From assembly GCA_002451165.1 (NCBI GenBank), contig DKBH01000046.1:699-43625 (forward strand): 42,927 nucleotides of DNA, given 5' to 3'. Shown piece by piece: positions 24,209-32,167 of this stretch (position 1 is the stretch's first letter; each line of letters begins with the position of its first letter). The stretch is from Nitrospiraceae bacterium UBA6905 (GTDB lineage Bacteria > Nitrospirota > Thermodesulfovibrionia > Thermodesulfovibrionales > UBA6898). Both the position numbers and the translations under genes were made by a program. The notes below the pieces were generated by a model. The model was not told the origin of the DNA. It saw only the letters and a list, made by a program, of their open reading frames with translations, and searched no databases.

Positions 24209-24503
24209 TTACTATAAGAACTTCCGGTTCTCTCGTTCATTTGTCAAAATATAACATACAGAGTTCTCAGAGTGAACAAATATCAGGAGGGCAAAAAATG
24301 GCATTTCATATAATCTGGTAGTGATTGCCCAGAGAAATCTTCACAATTTGGTCAGATTTTCATGCACAAGAGTTCAGGAAGGATTGTTGCCTTCCGGCCA
24401 CTCTTTTATTCAGCTCAGGATGTAAGCACCAAAGCTTGATGCACTATGGGAAGGAGAGGTCGTCCCCGACAACCGCCTTGTGTGCCTTCACTTGATCAGC
24501 ATT
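24209..24503. other. Gap with a truncated YeaQ-like start and repeat copy 2
   Basis: At 24298-24321 (+) a strong SD (AGGAGG) is followed by an ATG and the codons MAFHIIW, then TAG. This resembles the first residues of GlsB/YeaQ/YmgE small membrane proteins, so it may be a truncated gene. Repeat copy 2 (24333-24384) starts 11 bases later. No other gene is seen. Confidence 0.45.
24333..24384. repeat. AGAAATCTTCAC repeat, copy 2
   Basis: It matches 23003-23055 in its first 20 bases (19/20) and again at its end (AGTTCAGGAAGGA). The middle is divergent. It abuts a truncated YeaQ-like reading frame. Confidence 0.7.
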
Positions 24504-24740
24504 CTATTTACGTTTACGGGTATACGAAATCTTCTTTGTCCCCCCGTCGCAGGAACCGATAATCTTTTGATCCTTTACCTGGTCTGCCGGTATGATCTCA
24601 AGCGTATACCCCCTCACCCCTTTTTCCTTTAACTTCGCATCGATTTCCGCCTTTAAATCTTCACATGGTTTAATTTCAGCAGAAGCAGCTGAACCTATAA
24701 ATACCGTAACTACTGCAAGAGAAAGAATGATCCCTTTCAT
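24504..24740 (-). CDS. Exported DUF1161 protein
   Basis: A 78-residue protein with a signal peptide (about 1-20, ending ASA) and the DUF1161 body. CEDLKAEIDAKLKEKGVRGY and LEIIPADQVKDQKIIGSCDG match the family pattern with two Cys that may form a disulfide. Family members are small periplasmic proteins of unknown function. AAGGAGAT precedes the ATG. It is monocistronic on the minus strand. Confidence 0.85.
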   Translation of the reverse strand: MKGIILSLAVVTVFIGSAASAEIKPCEDLKAEIDAKLKEKGVRGYTLEIIPADQVKDQKIIGSCDGGTKKISYTRKRK

Positions 24741-24814
24741 AATCTATCTCCTTCCAGCCGTTGAAGCAAATCTCAGAGGATGATCCCTCACTCTATTGGA
24801 TTTTCCTCTCTGAG

Positions 24815-24851
24815 ACACCAAGCAACATTCGTCCCGAAAGTTGCTTGGTGT
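24815..24851. repeat. Perfect 12-bp inverted repeat
   Basis: ACACCAAGCAAC (24815-24826) and GTTGCTTGGTGT (24840-24851) are exact reverse complements with a 13-base loop. No T-run follows. It lies between the DUF1161 gene and the terminator of the carboxypeptidase unit. Confidence 0.7.
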
Positions 24852-24926
24852 TTATCTCAGTTGTACCTGCAAGTCAGCATGAGTGACAAAGCATAACTGT
24901 TGTAGATTACAATGCAGCAAAACTCA

Positions 24927-24975
24927 GAGTACAGATGACGGCGCCACTACCGGCGCCGCCATTTGTACTCTTTTT
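24927..24975. terminator. Bidirectional-looking intrinsic terminator after the M14 gene
   Basis: GAGTACA...GGCGCC pairs with GGCGCC...GTACTC (24927-24970), followed by TTTTT on the plus strand. On the minus strand the stem is followed by GAGTTTTGC. It lies 64 bases after the stop of the carboxypeptidase gene. The flank GTTAGAC (24976-24982) also fits an attC core box, so an attC origin cannot be excluded. Confidence 0.65.
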
Positions 24976-25033
24976 GTTAGACAGTCTTAGCAAAAGATAC
25001 ATGTCAGATCATGCTTGAGACCTTACATTTAAG

Positions 25034-26218
25034 TTAAGGGTGTGGATTAGCTATACCAGGCCCGGAAGGGGGAATAGTATCATAAATCGCCGGGTCTACA
25101 TCAAAGATAGAACCATCAGCTAATCCCTTAAGTGTTGCGGTAATCCCCATGATCATCTGTTTTGCCAGCATCCCAATAGATTTTTGTCGAACCGAACGAG
25201 TTTCATACAGCATAGTGGCGGTTCCATTACAAGAGAATGCGCCAAGAGCTGTTCCCGGGAGGTGTACATCTGCATATCGTTGGATAGCTGTGAATGGAGA
25301 GTTCCCTAACGACTGAAGATTCTGATAAACATAAGCATTTATCTGTTTGGAAAACTCCAAAACAGCGGGATTCAGAGTACAATCTGCTCTATCTACATCG
25401 ATTGCCAGCGCCAATAACTGGAGTGTACACATACTATTATCTTCCGCTGAAATAAGATGCGTTCCTCCTTGCTGCAGATCAATGAATACATCCGGTTCCA
25501 GTTCTTTATAAATGTCTCTCATTAGTCGTGCTTCAGGAGTCACAAAAAATCCCGGCACTGTAGAGTCGCCTGGAAGAAGAGAAGCATTGAGAGGGCTCAG
25601 GACAAAATCCAAATCTGGATTAAAATCGCGGTTGATGTCGAATCCTGGAATATCGCATAAATCGTCGCAATAGTACCAGGGTGCTTCAGCGCCGCTGGAA
25701 AGCCCCCATTCAGAAGGACTCCATGTTTGGATATTCCATCTTCTCTGAATGATCTTGTCGTTTTGTTCGAAAGATGCTCCTTCGACATTCAATCGCGGGA
25801 CGATCCAGACAGTCACAGCATCGAGTATCTGATCAATATCTGCATTACCACTTAAAGCCAGTTGCTGGATCAATGCCATGCAAGCTTCGGCACCGATAGG
25901 TTCACCTCCGTGAATCTGACCTTGGATAAGAACTCTAATTTGATCCGGTTCGGCGTCACCAAACTTAACAATATAAATCGGCAGTCCCGTCGTTGAGTAC
26001 GCTAAGTCTAAACTCATTTTACCTTTAGAGCGTGCCTCAATCTGAGCAAGTTTCTTCTCCAGTTCTTCATTGCTCATAAACGCTTCGAGATTAATTGGCT
26101 GTTCCGGGTTAACCCAGGGACCGTTTGGAATCGACTGGGGTTCTGCGTAAGCAAGACCTGACACTAGAACTATACATATAAGATTGAAGATAACTATTTT
26201 TGATACAAACTTCTCCAT
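25034..26218 (-). CDS. Secreted M14-family zinc carboxypeptidase
   Basis: The 394-residue protein has a signal peptide (about 1-25, ending AYA). The M14 zinc site HxxE appears as QIHGGEPIGAEA and the substrate-binding Arg/Asn in INRDFNPD. The third zinc ligand is likely His in QQGGTHLIS, and the catalytic Glu lies in LYETRSVRQKS. It should be periplasmic or secreted. It is 36 bases downstream of a decayed ORF and may be read from the riboswitch-controlled promoter at 26767-26797. It is more AT-rich than the core genes. Confidence 0.88.
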   Translation of the reverse strand: MEKFVSKIVIFNLICIVLVSGLAYAEPQSIPNGPWVNPEQPINLEAFMSNEELEKKLAQIEARSKGKMSLDLAYSTTGLPIYIVKFGDAEPDQIRVLIQGQIHGGEPIGAEACMALIQQLALSGNADIDQILDAVTVWIVPRLNVEGASFEQNDKIIQRRWNIQTWSPSEWGLSSGAEAPWYYCDDLCDIPGFDINRDFNPDLDFVLSPLNASLLPGDSTVPGFFVTPEARLMRDIYKELEPDVFIDLQQGGTHLISAEDNSMCTLQLLALAIDVDRADCTLNPAVLEFSKQINAYVYQNLQSLGNSPFTAIQRYADVHLPGTALGAFSCNGTATMLYETRSVRQKSIGMLAKQMIMGITATLKGLADGSIFDVDPAIYDTIPPSGPGIANPHP

Positions 26219-26254
26219 TTTTCCCTCCTTTTACTACTCACTAAAATTCACCAC

Positions 26255-26460
26255 TCATGCTCTGTGCTCACTTCCAACAAAGTAGTCTGTGCCATCATAA
26301 ACCCACCAGACGACCTGGCCGCTGTCGCTAATTTAGGGAACGGTATCCTCAGAACTGTTGTTTGTCATTTGCGCTGTCGTATATGTCTGAGCATTGGTGA
26401 CAGCCGCCAGAAACATCGCTACAATCAGCGCTGTTGTGAGAATCGTGCTCCATCCTCCTT
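26255..26460 (-). pseudogene. Decayed secreted-protein ORF behind the riboswitch
   Basis: One minus-strand frame reads a clean signal peptide (ILTTALIVAMFLAAVTNAQ), then TYTTAQMTNNSSEDTVP, an in-frame TAA, and ISDSGQVVWWVYDGTDY before a TGA. The S-D-S-G-Q-V-V-W-x-x-Y-D-G-T-D-Y part resembles repeats of exported HAF-type proteins. No start codon is in frame; the ATG beside GAAGGAGG is one base out of register. A frameshift near the start plus a premature stop is the simplest reading. Confidence 0.45.
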
Positions 26461-26661
26461 CTCGTTACGAATGAACTCTCGTTTTAATAAGGGCATCATG
26501 TCTTTCGTTTGTCGCAATGGCAAGGAAGGGATTACGGAGGCGAGAGATCAAATCCCCAGTATTCCAGCCGGTAGCTGCTCCAGGGTTGGAGAATGAGTTG
26601 TGACGTTTCCATACAATGCACCATTCTCAAACAAAAGGCCAAGCGCACCAAAGGTTTTGTT

Positions 26662-26750
26662 CCTTCGGCAGCTCGGCCATCTTACAACTTACCTTAAGAC
26701 CCGCCGCTTTCTGCCCCCTTCTCGCGGAGGGTTTAGCTTTGTCGGGAGAG
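26662..26750 (-). ncRNA. GEMM-I (cyclic-di-GMP-I) riboswitch
   Basis: Read on the minus strand the segment has the GEMM-I landmarks in order. These are CGACAAAGCTAAACC, a P2 hairpin CTCC-GCGAG-GGGG with a GNRA-type loop, GCAGAAAGC, the second helix beginning GGCGGGTCT, and the tetraloop-receptor/closing part GATGGCCGAGCTGCCG. It resembles the Geobacter-type GEMM-I RNAs I remember. Ungapped alignment to that pattern puts a G at the base that discriminates c-di-GMP (G) from cGAMP (A), so c-di-GMP is predicted. A CCGAAGG/CCTTTGG hairpin follows as a possible expression platform. It leads toward the decayed ORF and the M14 gene. Confidence 0.8.
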
Positions 26751-26766
26751 TAACTACATCTAATTC

Positions 26767-26797
26767 AATATATACGATATTATGAGATAACTGTCAA
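26767..26797 (-). promoter_or_regulatory. Strong promoter of the riboswitch unit
   Basis: On the minus strand TTGACA (26797-26792) is followed after 17 bases by TATATA, or after 19 by TATATT (26772-26767). Transcription would start about 10-15 bases before the riboswitch core. Confidence 0.7.
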
Positions 26798-26799
26798 AT

Positions 26800-27450
26800 T
26801 AATATATATGGGAAAGTATTTAATAGTGATTTTATGAATACCACGAATATGAATAAGCATTTTGTCTGATATCTCATTGTTCGCATAATGACTGAAAGTA
26901 TTTATGAACAGATAGTAATGAGGAGTGCTGGAACAATTAAGGAGAAAGTTATATCTCGTATATGTAATCAGTCGCGAAACAATTGTTTTCTTCGCTTTAG
27001 ACTTGATATGGCTTCTTTGTATTGACGAAGCACTCAAAAACTCTTAGAATCATCATAAAATCTCATGAGAATAGTTAACTATGCTAGATGAGAGTCGATA
27101 AACAAAAAACTCCCGTTTCCCAAGAAAAGCAACATTCGTTTATCATGTGCATCAGCTCGGCCTTAATCGGCATAGTGGCGGAACATACTGAATTTACTGA
27201 GCATTTTTGGGCATCTGTAACGCTGATTAAGGAGAAATTATTGCCATGGATTTTCAGTGGCAGCTCATCAGTCACGAGTTTCATCTTTGCATCAGGGCTT
27301 TATCCTGTCGAAGACAGACATATTGAGCAAAGAGATTAGCGACAGCAGGTGTGATAACAGAAAATAGTACATTTGACAACCAGCCAATGGCTATGGCCAG
27401 AAAAATGAGCGCGTCTGAGCTCGCCTTTTTTACGTTGTAGAAAGGAAATA
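26800..27450. other. AT-rich gap, no gene recognised
   Basis: The stretch is clearly AT-rich. Overlapping frames at 27088-27339 (+) and 27084-27284 (-) have no SD, signal or family resemblance. I see no gene here; decayed sequence is likely. Confidence 0.5.
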
Positions 27451-27453
27451 ACA

Positions 27454-27876
27454 ATGTCAATTAAAAAAGTGGTTGTTATGCTTGTCTTTATAATGTTGAC
27501 GGCTTGTGCTTCACAAGAAATACCGAAGGAAGCTGGTTCTCTTCCCAGCCTTTCCGGCGTATGGAGTTATTCTGAAGGGCGGGGAGAATGCATTATTTCT
27601 CAAATTGGTGATCGCGTTACCATGGAGTGGACATACCTGTCCAGCTCAATCACGATTGCCCACCCTCAATATTTAGTCGAGACTACCTTACACGGGTTAG
27701 AACTATCTGGCCGCTGGCGATTTTCATGCTCTGCAGAGCAAAGACCCGGGTGCAATGAATGGTACTCACTACGGCTCAAAGTATATCCGGATTACCGGGT
27801 ATTGAAAGTAATTGAGATTCAGGATCCCTATAGTTTGGCTGGTGCTCGTGGTATGCTGCTGATCAAAAAGAATTAG
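27454..27876 (+). CDS. Lipoprotein of unknown function
   Basis: A 140-residue protein with a lipobox (MLTAC, Cys at residue 18) after a short hydrophobic signal, preceded by AAAGGAAA at a good distance. The mature part (LSGVWSYSEGRGECIISQIGDRVTMEW, LELSGRWRFSCSAEQRPG) looks like a small beta-barrel or lipocalin-like fold with G-x-W patterns, an inference. A short hairpin (ACCCAT/ATGGGT) lies 22 bases after the stop. It stands alone in the accessory region. Confidence 0.78.
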   Translation: MSIKKVVVMLVFIMLTACASQEIPKEAGSLPSLSGVWSYSEGRGECIISQIGDRVTMEWTYLSSSITIAHPQYLVETTLHGLELSGRWRFSCSAEQRPGCNEWYSLRLKVYPDYRVLKVIEIQDPYSLAGARGMLLIKKN

Positions 27877-27889
27877 CTTGGTTACAAAT

Positions 27890-28207
27890 TTAAAACGTAC
27901 CCATAGTATTACATGGGTGCTCCTCCAATAGCATCCTTATGCCAGCGGTCAACATTCGCAGTGCTCTTCTGCACCATATAGCATGCTGTAAGCTCGTTGA
28001 TAGGAGGAAGGATTCTTTGCAATCAGCAGGTTGAAGTCTGACGTCGACCTTGTGCGTACTTTTACTAAGTAACATCGTCCGACCGCTCAACTTGAACCCG
28101 CATACCTCGTCCGATAATAAGTAAAGGTTGTGCGATTTGCAAAAGACTACATACCCCACATTATAAATCTGACTCAAATCTCCCGGGTCAGACGCGACCG
28201 TTAACAT
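27890..28207 (-). CDS. Doubtful 105-aa ORF
   Basis: This is an open frame of 105 codons in an otherwise empty stretch. It starts at an ATG without SD. It has several Cys, no signal and no recognised motif. It may be a relic or a chance frame and is listed only because nothing else explains the stretch. Confidence 0.22.
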   Translation of the reverse strand: MLTVASDPGDLSQIYNVGYVVFCKSHNLYLLSDEVCGFKLSGRTMLLSKSTHKVDVRLQPADCKESFLLSTSLQHAIWCRRALRMLTAGIRMLLEEHPCNTMGTF

Positions 28208-28301
28208 GTAAGATCGTCCTGTAATCTAAACTAAACAATAACGGCGGTCACGTTTCTTGCAAATTCACGTCTTGACCGACATGACCAATGATGTAGGTTT
28301 A

Positions 28302-28485
28302 GCCGAACATTTATAGGCAATAGATCTGGAACTGTTATCGATATTCCGTAGCACCCTCACAATTCTTGACGATGGCTCCAGCAGAAGGGAGCCGTGGCTT
28401 CAGGTGGTTGAGGGTAGCGGTCGCCGACCAATTACGCAATTGAGATGTCAGCGCTCCGAATGATGCTTTCGCCTAAATGTTAGAC
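28302..28485. repeat. 184-bp nested inverted-repeat element, attC-like ends
   Basis: The ends are imperfect inverted repeats: GCCGAACATTTATAGGC on the left and GCCTAAATGTTAGAC on the right. Inside are CACCCTCA/TGAGGGT and, innermost, GGCTCC/GGAGCC around an 8-base loop. The right end contains GTTAGAC, which fits the integron core box. The length exceeds most attC sites. A long attC, a MITE-like element or a structured RNA are all possible. Confidence 0.55.
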
Positions 28486-28521
28486 TCGTCCGTCTTTAGC
28501 CTCTAAACGCAGATGCTCGTC

Positions 28522-29589
28522 TTACCGGGGTGAACGGGTCAGAGGAGAAGTCTTGTCTTCATATGCGCTGACCCTGAGCATATCGAACGTGAACAGATCT
28601 AATGTGAGCATGCCATCCGGGGGCTGCTGGCTCATGCCAGCGAGTATGATCGGTGCAGAAAGAGTACATTTTGCACCAGGGTTGACAAGAAACAGCGTGC
28701 CCCTCTTGGTCAATTGGCATCCTTCTCCAGAGGATGTCGCCTTTATTGCTTCCCCGTTCTTGTCTACTTCCCAGAGAAAATTATAAGATTTCCCGTCTCT
28801 AGCGACGAACTTTCTGTCGGCATCCGTCCTTATCTGTATTGTCGTCATTCCACGGTTCTCGATGCTGAGTTCGAGATGCTGTCGTCCTTCTGCATCTGGG
28901 CGCGAAACCTTTGCCATGAGCATGATGGTGGGTATGTCTATGACGCCCCGAGAGTAAAGGATCCTCTGCTTGTCCTTCTCGATTTCCTTTTCGATCTTAG
29001 GGATCATATCTTTCGGCGATGTCCATACCTTGTTTTTCTCAACGAAACTCTCCGTAAAGATAATTACGGTCAGTTCAGGCAGATCAACACCCTCCGAGCG
29101 CTCGCTCATTTCAAGCCCGAAGTAAACGTCTTCCTTGTCCTGGCACCATTGCACGGATGGTGGGAGATCATATTTTGTTTTGAACCTCTGCGAATACGGA
29201 GGCTTTATGTGTGCTGGGAGATTTTCGGGGACTCGGGAGACCGGCAAACCTGCGATCATCTGTCCGTTCTTGGTCTCGCAATAAGCGGCATAAAACGACT
29301 GGGCCTCTTTTCTGGCAGCCTCCAGGGACTGGGGAATAACGGTAATTATTATCTTGTCAGGAGTTATTTTCGCCTGCTCGATCGTTTCTTCTGCATAAAC
29401 AAGTCTCGTAAAATCGGTAACGTTTGAGGCGTTGCCGGCCATCTCCTTGGGCTCAAGAGCAGGCTTCTCAGGGGCGGTGAGCTCCTGCCTCTCAGGGACG
29501 GTAATCTCCTGCTCATCACGAACCGGAGCAGTAGTGCAGCCGATAAGATTGGTCGTGAAACACGCACACCATATAAGTGCGAGAAACAT
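28522..29589 (-). CDS. Lipoprotein, unknown, with a Pro/Glu repeat linker
   Basis: The protein carries a lipobox (NLIGC) preceded by a hydrophobic signal. The Met at 29589 gives a standard 18-residue signal (MFLALIWCACFTTNLIGC); an upstream Met at 29640 would add 17 residues and neither has a clear SD. After the Cys comes an acidic Pro/Glu linker (ITVPERQELTAPEKPALEPK) and a ~290-residue domain with no family I recognise. It should be anchored in a membrane facing the periplasm. The nested inverted-repeat element begins 37 bases after the stop. Confidence 0.7.
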   Translation of the reverse strand: MFLALIWCACFTTNLIGCTTAPVRDEQEITVPERQELTAPEKPALEPKEMAGNASNVTDFTRLVYAEETIEQAKITPDKIIITVIPQSLEAARKEAQSFYAAYCETKNGQMIAGLPVSRVPENLPAHIKPPYSQRFKTKYDLPPSVQWCQDKEDVYFGLEMSERSEGVDLPELTVIIFTESFVEKNKVWTSPKDMIPKIEKEIEKDKQRILYSRGVIDIPTIMLMAKVSRPDAEGRQHLELSIENRGMTTIQIRTDADRKFVARDGKSYNFLWEVDKNGEAIKATSSGEGCQLTKRGTLFLVNPGAKCTLSAPIILAGMSQQPPDGMLTLDLFTFDMLRVSAYEDKTSPLTRSPR

Positions 29590-29640
29590 ACGCCATATAG
29601 TCGCTTCATGCAGCCTAGCACGGAACTTCGTGAACGCCAT

Positions 29641-29880
29641 GAATAACTATACCATAAGCTGAACTATGACGAGGGAAGGCTTGCTTAAAACGGACCTCCG
29701 CTGGTGGCCATCCTCGTGTAATGCAGACTTTGACATAAAATAGTGACTTTCTCGAAACGTAAATCTCTTGATCACATTATAGGAGTTTGCTGAGTGGAAA
29801 GGATAATGGCAGCATGCCATGGAGCGCAATATTTGACATCAATTCAGCAAGTTATCCGTATCTTTGGCATCAGGACGTTT
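29641..29880. other. Divergent intergenic region
   Basis: This lies between the divergent lipoprotein and outer-membrane-protein genes. I see no gene; it presumably holds promoters for both sides. Confidence 0.4.
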
Positions 29881-29881
29881 G

Positions 29882-29986
29882 TATAATATAATCGTCAATA
29901 AGATGTCCTGAGCGGGGGACACACCGACAGATTCTGGAACATCTCTAAAGGCATGTGAATCACGTGCCACCTCCCGAAGCGAGGTG
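29882..29986 (+). promoter_or_regulatory. TATAAT box and structured leader hiding the SD
   Basis: TATAAT at 29882-29887 would start a leader of about 100 bases. In it AGATGT (29901-29906) can pair with ACATCT (29939-29944), or TGTCC (29904-29908) with GGACA (29917-29921), and the two are mutually exclusive. GGCATGTG/CACGTGCC forms an 8-bp hairpin with a 3-base loop (29950-29968). CACCTC (29968-29973) pairs with GAGGTG (29981-29986), which is the Shine-Dalgarno sequence of the next gene. No known riboswitch class was recognised. Confidence 0.5.
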
Positions 29987-29994
29987 AGCAGAAT

Positions 29995-31536
29995 ATGCAT
30001 TATATCCTCAGAAAGATGTACGGGGCCATGTTGCACTTCAAATGTTCTGACAGTATTTCTCCGAAATACCTCAGCTCCGTTTGGACAACTACCTGTACTC
30101 GTTGTTCTTTCATACGGATCACCCTTACCTTTTTGCTCGTTACGTCTCTCTTGGCATCTTCACTTATAATTGTCACTGCAGGGTCGTGTGCAGGTGCAGA
30201 AAACCTCCAAATGGATAAATCCCTTGTTCCGGCAGACTCGGCAGAGGACCCGGTCGAGGCGTATGAGGCCTTGGACAAACTCTTCAAATCCCTTGTTCCG
30301 GCAGACTCGGCAGAGGACCCGGGGGAACTGACTGAACAACTGCATGATACCCTTGTCAGTCCCGCAAGGAGTCTTCTCACCATGCCCCCCTCCCACTACG
30401 ATGCGAGGAACGTACTCCCCACCCTCCTGCCTCTCTCCAAGGACTTGCCTGCTTTCGGTGTATCGCGGGGCAGCGGTTCCCTCACTGTTCTTTCGAGTCA
30501 GGATAAGGACCAGACCGTGTGGTCCTTCAGGATGGCGTTGCCATCTATGCTTGGGAGGCTACAGGCTGATGCTGAGTTCGCTTTCCGGCCTTTTGAACCT
30601 TTTGTGACATCGGAGTTCGGCAATAGGCAGTCTGACGCATACCGATTTGAAATACGTGGAGGCGAAAAGGAATTCACCTATGGCGTAAACTATGTCGCGG
30701 TAAGAAAGGCCTTCAGCAGCCTTCTCTCGACGAAGAAGAGACTGGATGTCGACCGGGAAGGCCCAAAGGTCTGGGCGAGTTGGAGCCGGGGCAGGGTCGG
30801 CCTCTCCGTGTTCATAAGAAGCCTTCATGACAACCTGGATGCTGATGTGAACAAGCCCCGATTCACCACTACAGATGCAGGGGCATCGTTTACCTACATG
30901 CTGTCCACATGGCCGTACCTCGGCTACACGGTCTCGTACTCTGAAGGAGAAAAGAAGAGTTCCCGGGAGCCAAAGGGCTATACCCCTTACCGTGGTCCGG
31001 TCAGCACCCTTGAGCACTCGCTGTCCTACTCAAGCCAGTGGGTAGACATCGCATTGTACTCCTCCTACTCTAGGGAAAAGGACCTCCTTCAGCCGGTCGA
31101 GCGGAATGCAGATATGCGGTTGTACTATCTGTCAACAACCCTTAAGCCGATTAAGGCATTGCGCATCACGCCGGAGATAAGCTACGGAATCGACAGATAT
31201 GCGGATTCTGCTGCATCGACGCATCGTCGCTCCGCTTCCCTCTCTGTGGATTATTGGCCCACAAGAAATATAGGATACAGGGCCTTTGGTTCGTACTACG
31301 TCGAAAAGAATCGACAATGGCGCATGGACACAAGGTATCTCTACACCGAACTCGCCGTCGTACGGGCATTACGCCTTTCCGCTCGGGGAGGGGAAACCCT
31401 CTCCTTTTCCGTCGGTCACCAGCGGTACCTTGAAGCTGCGTCGCCGGGAAATAACATTGATGAGTTTACGCTGTGGCTGATGCTGAAGATACCACTTTTT
31501 CGTTCAGGCACGGCGAGATTAGGCACGGATTCGTAG
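29995..31536 (+). CDS. Probable outer-membrane beta-barrel protein
   Basis: A 513-residue protein. The start is set by GAGGTG eight bases before the ATG at 29995. That leaves an unusually long basic N-region (~44 residues) before the hydrophobic signal segment ITLTFLLVTSLLASSLIIVTAG. Residues from about 145 on alternate polar and aromatic residues in the way of barrel strands (FTYGVNYVAVRKAF, YLGYTVSYSEGEKK, ALYSSYSREKD, IGYRAFGSYYVEKNRQW), ending LWLMLKIPLF. Near the mature N-terminus the 12-residue unit KSLVPADSAEDP occurs twice, 23 residues apart. Function is unknown; a porin-like or structural role is inference. Confidence 0.72.
   Translation: MHYILRKMYGAMLHFKCSDSISPKYLSSVWTTTCTRCSFIRITLTFLLVTSLLASSLIIVTAGSCAGAENLQMDKSLVPADSAEDPVEAYEALDKLFKSLVPADSAEDPGELTEQLHDTLVSPARSLLTMPPSHYDARNVLPTLLPLSKDLPAFGVSRGSGSLTVLSSQDKDQTVWSFRMALPSMLGRLQADAEFAFRPFEPFVTSEFGNRQSDAYRFEIRGGEKEFTYGVNYVAVRKAFSSLLSTKKRLDVDREGPKVWASWSRGRVGLSVFIRSLHDNLDADVNKPRFTTTDAGASFTYMLSTWPYLGYTVSYSEGEKKSSREPKGYTPYRGPVSTLEHSLSYSSQWVDIALYSSYSREKDLLQPVERNADMRLYYLSTTLKPIKALRITPEISYGIDRYADSAASTHRRSASLSVDYWPTRNIGYRAFGSYYVEKNRQWRMDTRYLYTELAVVRALRLSARGGETLSFSVGHQRYLEAASPGNNIDEFTLWLMLKIPLFRSGTARLGTDS
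30217..30322 (+). repeat. Exact 37-bp duplication inside the outer-membrane-protein gene
   Basis: The copies at 30217-30253 and 30286-30322 are identical over 37 bases and are 69 bases apart (in frame, 23 codons). They encode KSLVPADSAEDP each time. Exact identity at synonymous positions suggests a recent duplication. Confidence 0.92.
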
Positions 31537-31708
31537 CCGTCCCTTCACTCCGCTCTTTCTAAGCGCCCTGCGTATAATGCACGTGACGGGTTCCAAACGC
31601 CCTCACCGAGCCGTAGCTCAGCTTATAAATCGGAAGTTCTCTACGAGTCAGACATGGATTCTGATATGTGGGAGCGCCCCTTAACACTTTGGGCAATCTT
31701 CTGCCCTT

Positions 31709-31960
31709 TCATACCTTTTCAGCCACCCACCACCGCACCAGTATCTGGGACGGAATACTCTTTTTTGTCATGATTTTATTGATTGAGGTGTAATACAGTG
31801 GATTGATTTTCGTCATCACGTTTTGCAACTTCCTTCTCCACTCTCCCGATGCCATATCTTTCGGAGGCTCCTCATCAAGGCTCAAGATAACGTCCTCCTC
31901 GACAATTTCGGCCTGGACACCCTCCTCGTCATAATACTTATTGTCTCTTGTTCTCAACAA
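31709..31960 (-). CDS. Possible small protein, start uncertain
   Basis: An 83-codon frame with protein-like composition (YYDEEGVQAEIVEEDVILSL, EWRRKLQNVMTKINPLYYTS). The only in-frame starts are TTG codons at 31960 and just after. A better-looking ATG (MKKLVENK) lies just upstream in another frame, so a frameshift near the beginning is likely. The family is unknown. Confidence 0.4.
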   Translation of the reverse strand: MLRTRDNKYYDEEGVQAEIVEEDVILSLDEEPPKDMASGEWRRKLQNVMTKINPLYYTSINKIMTKKSIPSQILVRWWVAEKV

Positions 31961-32167
31961 GCTTTTTCATTACTGCTATCACTCTCTACTATTCTTTTCC
32001 CATGCCGACGAATTCCTGGATAGTCAGATGAGGCGAGACTTTTTTCATCAATTATAGAAGGTTTGGCACAGATGTACTGTTGCCAGCCTGGTTGATACTA
32101 AGATGCTCCATGCAATTTATCTGATATAATTTAATCAGGCAGCATGCCAGCAAGGAGGTGCATAGTC

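Noticed and set aside
24917..24982. A further attC site at the M14 terminator
   Set aside because: The outer heptamer GTCTAAC (minus strand) fits, but the opposite end (GTTTTGC) does not match GTTRRRY, and the GC-rich stem with a T-run is explained better as a terminator.
26264..26596. 110-codon plus-strand frame over the riboswitch unit
   Set aside because: It runs antisense to the decayed exported ORF, has no SD and shows random-like composition.
26662..26750. A cGAMP-specific (GEMM-Ib) reading of the riboswitch
   Set aside because: The CTAAACC feature is like Geobacter GEMM-I RNAs, but ungapped alignment puts G, not A, at the discriminating position. The only GGDEF enzyme here also keeps the Asp expected for c-di-GMP synthesis.
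27084..27339. Overlapping 83- and 66-codon frames on opposite strands
   Set aside because: Neither has an SD, a signal or a recognisable motif; the surrounding AT-rich sequence yields such frames by chance.
31605..31660. tRNA-like string (GCCGTAGCTCAGC)
   Set aside because: It resembles the 5' part of a tRNA, but no acceptor pairing, anticodon arm or T-loop can be formed downstream.
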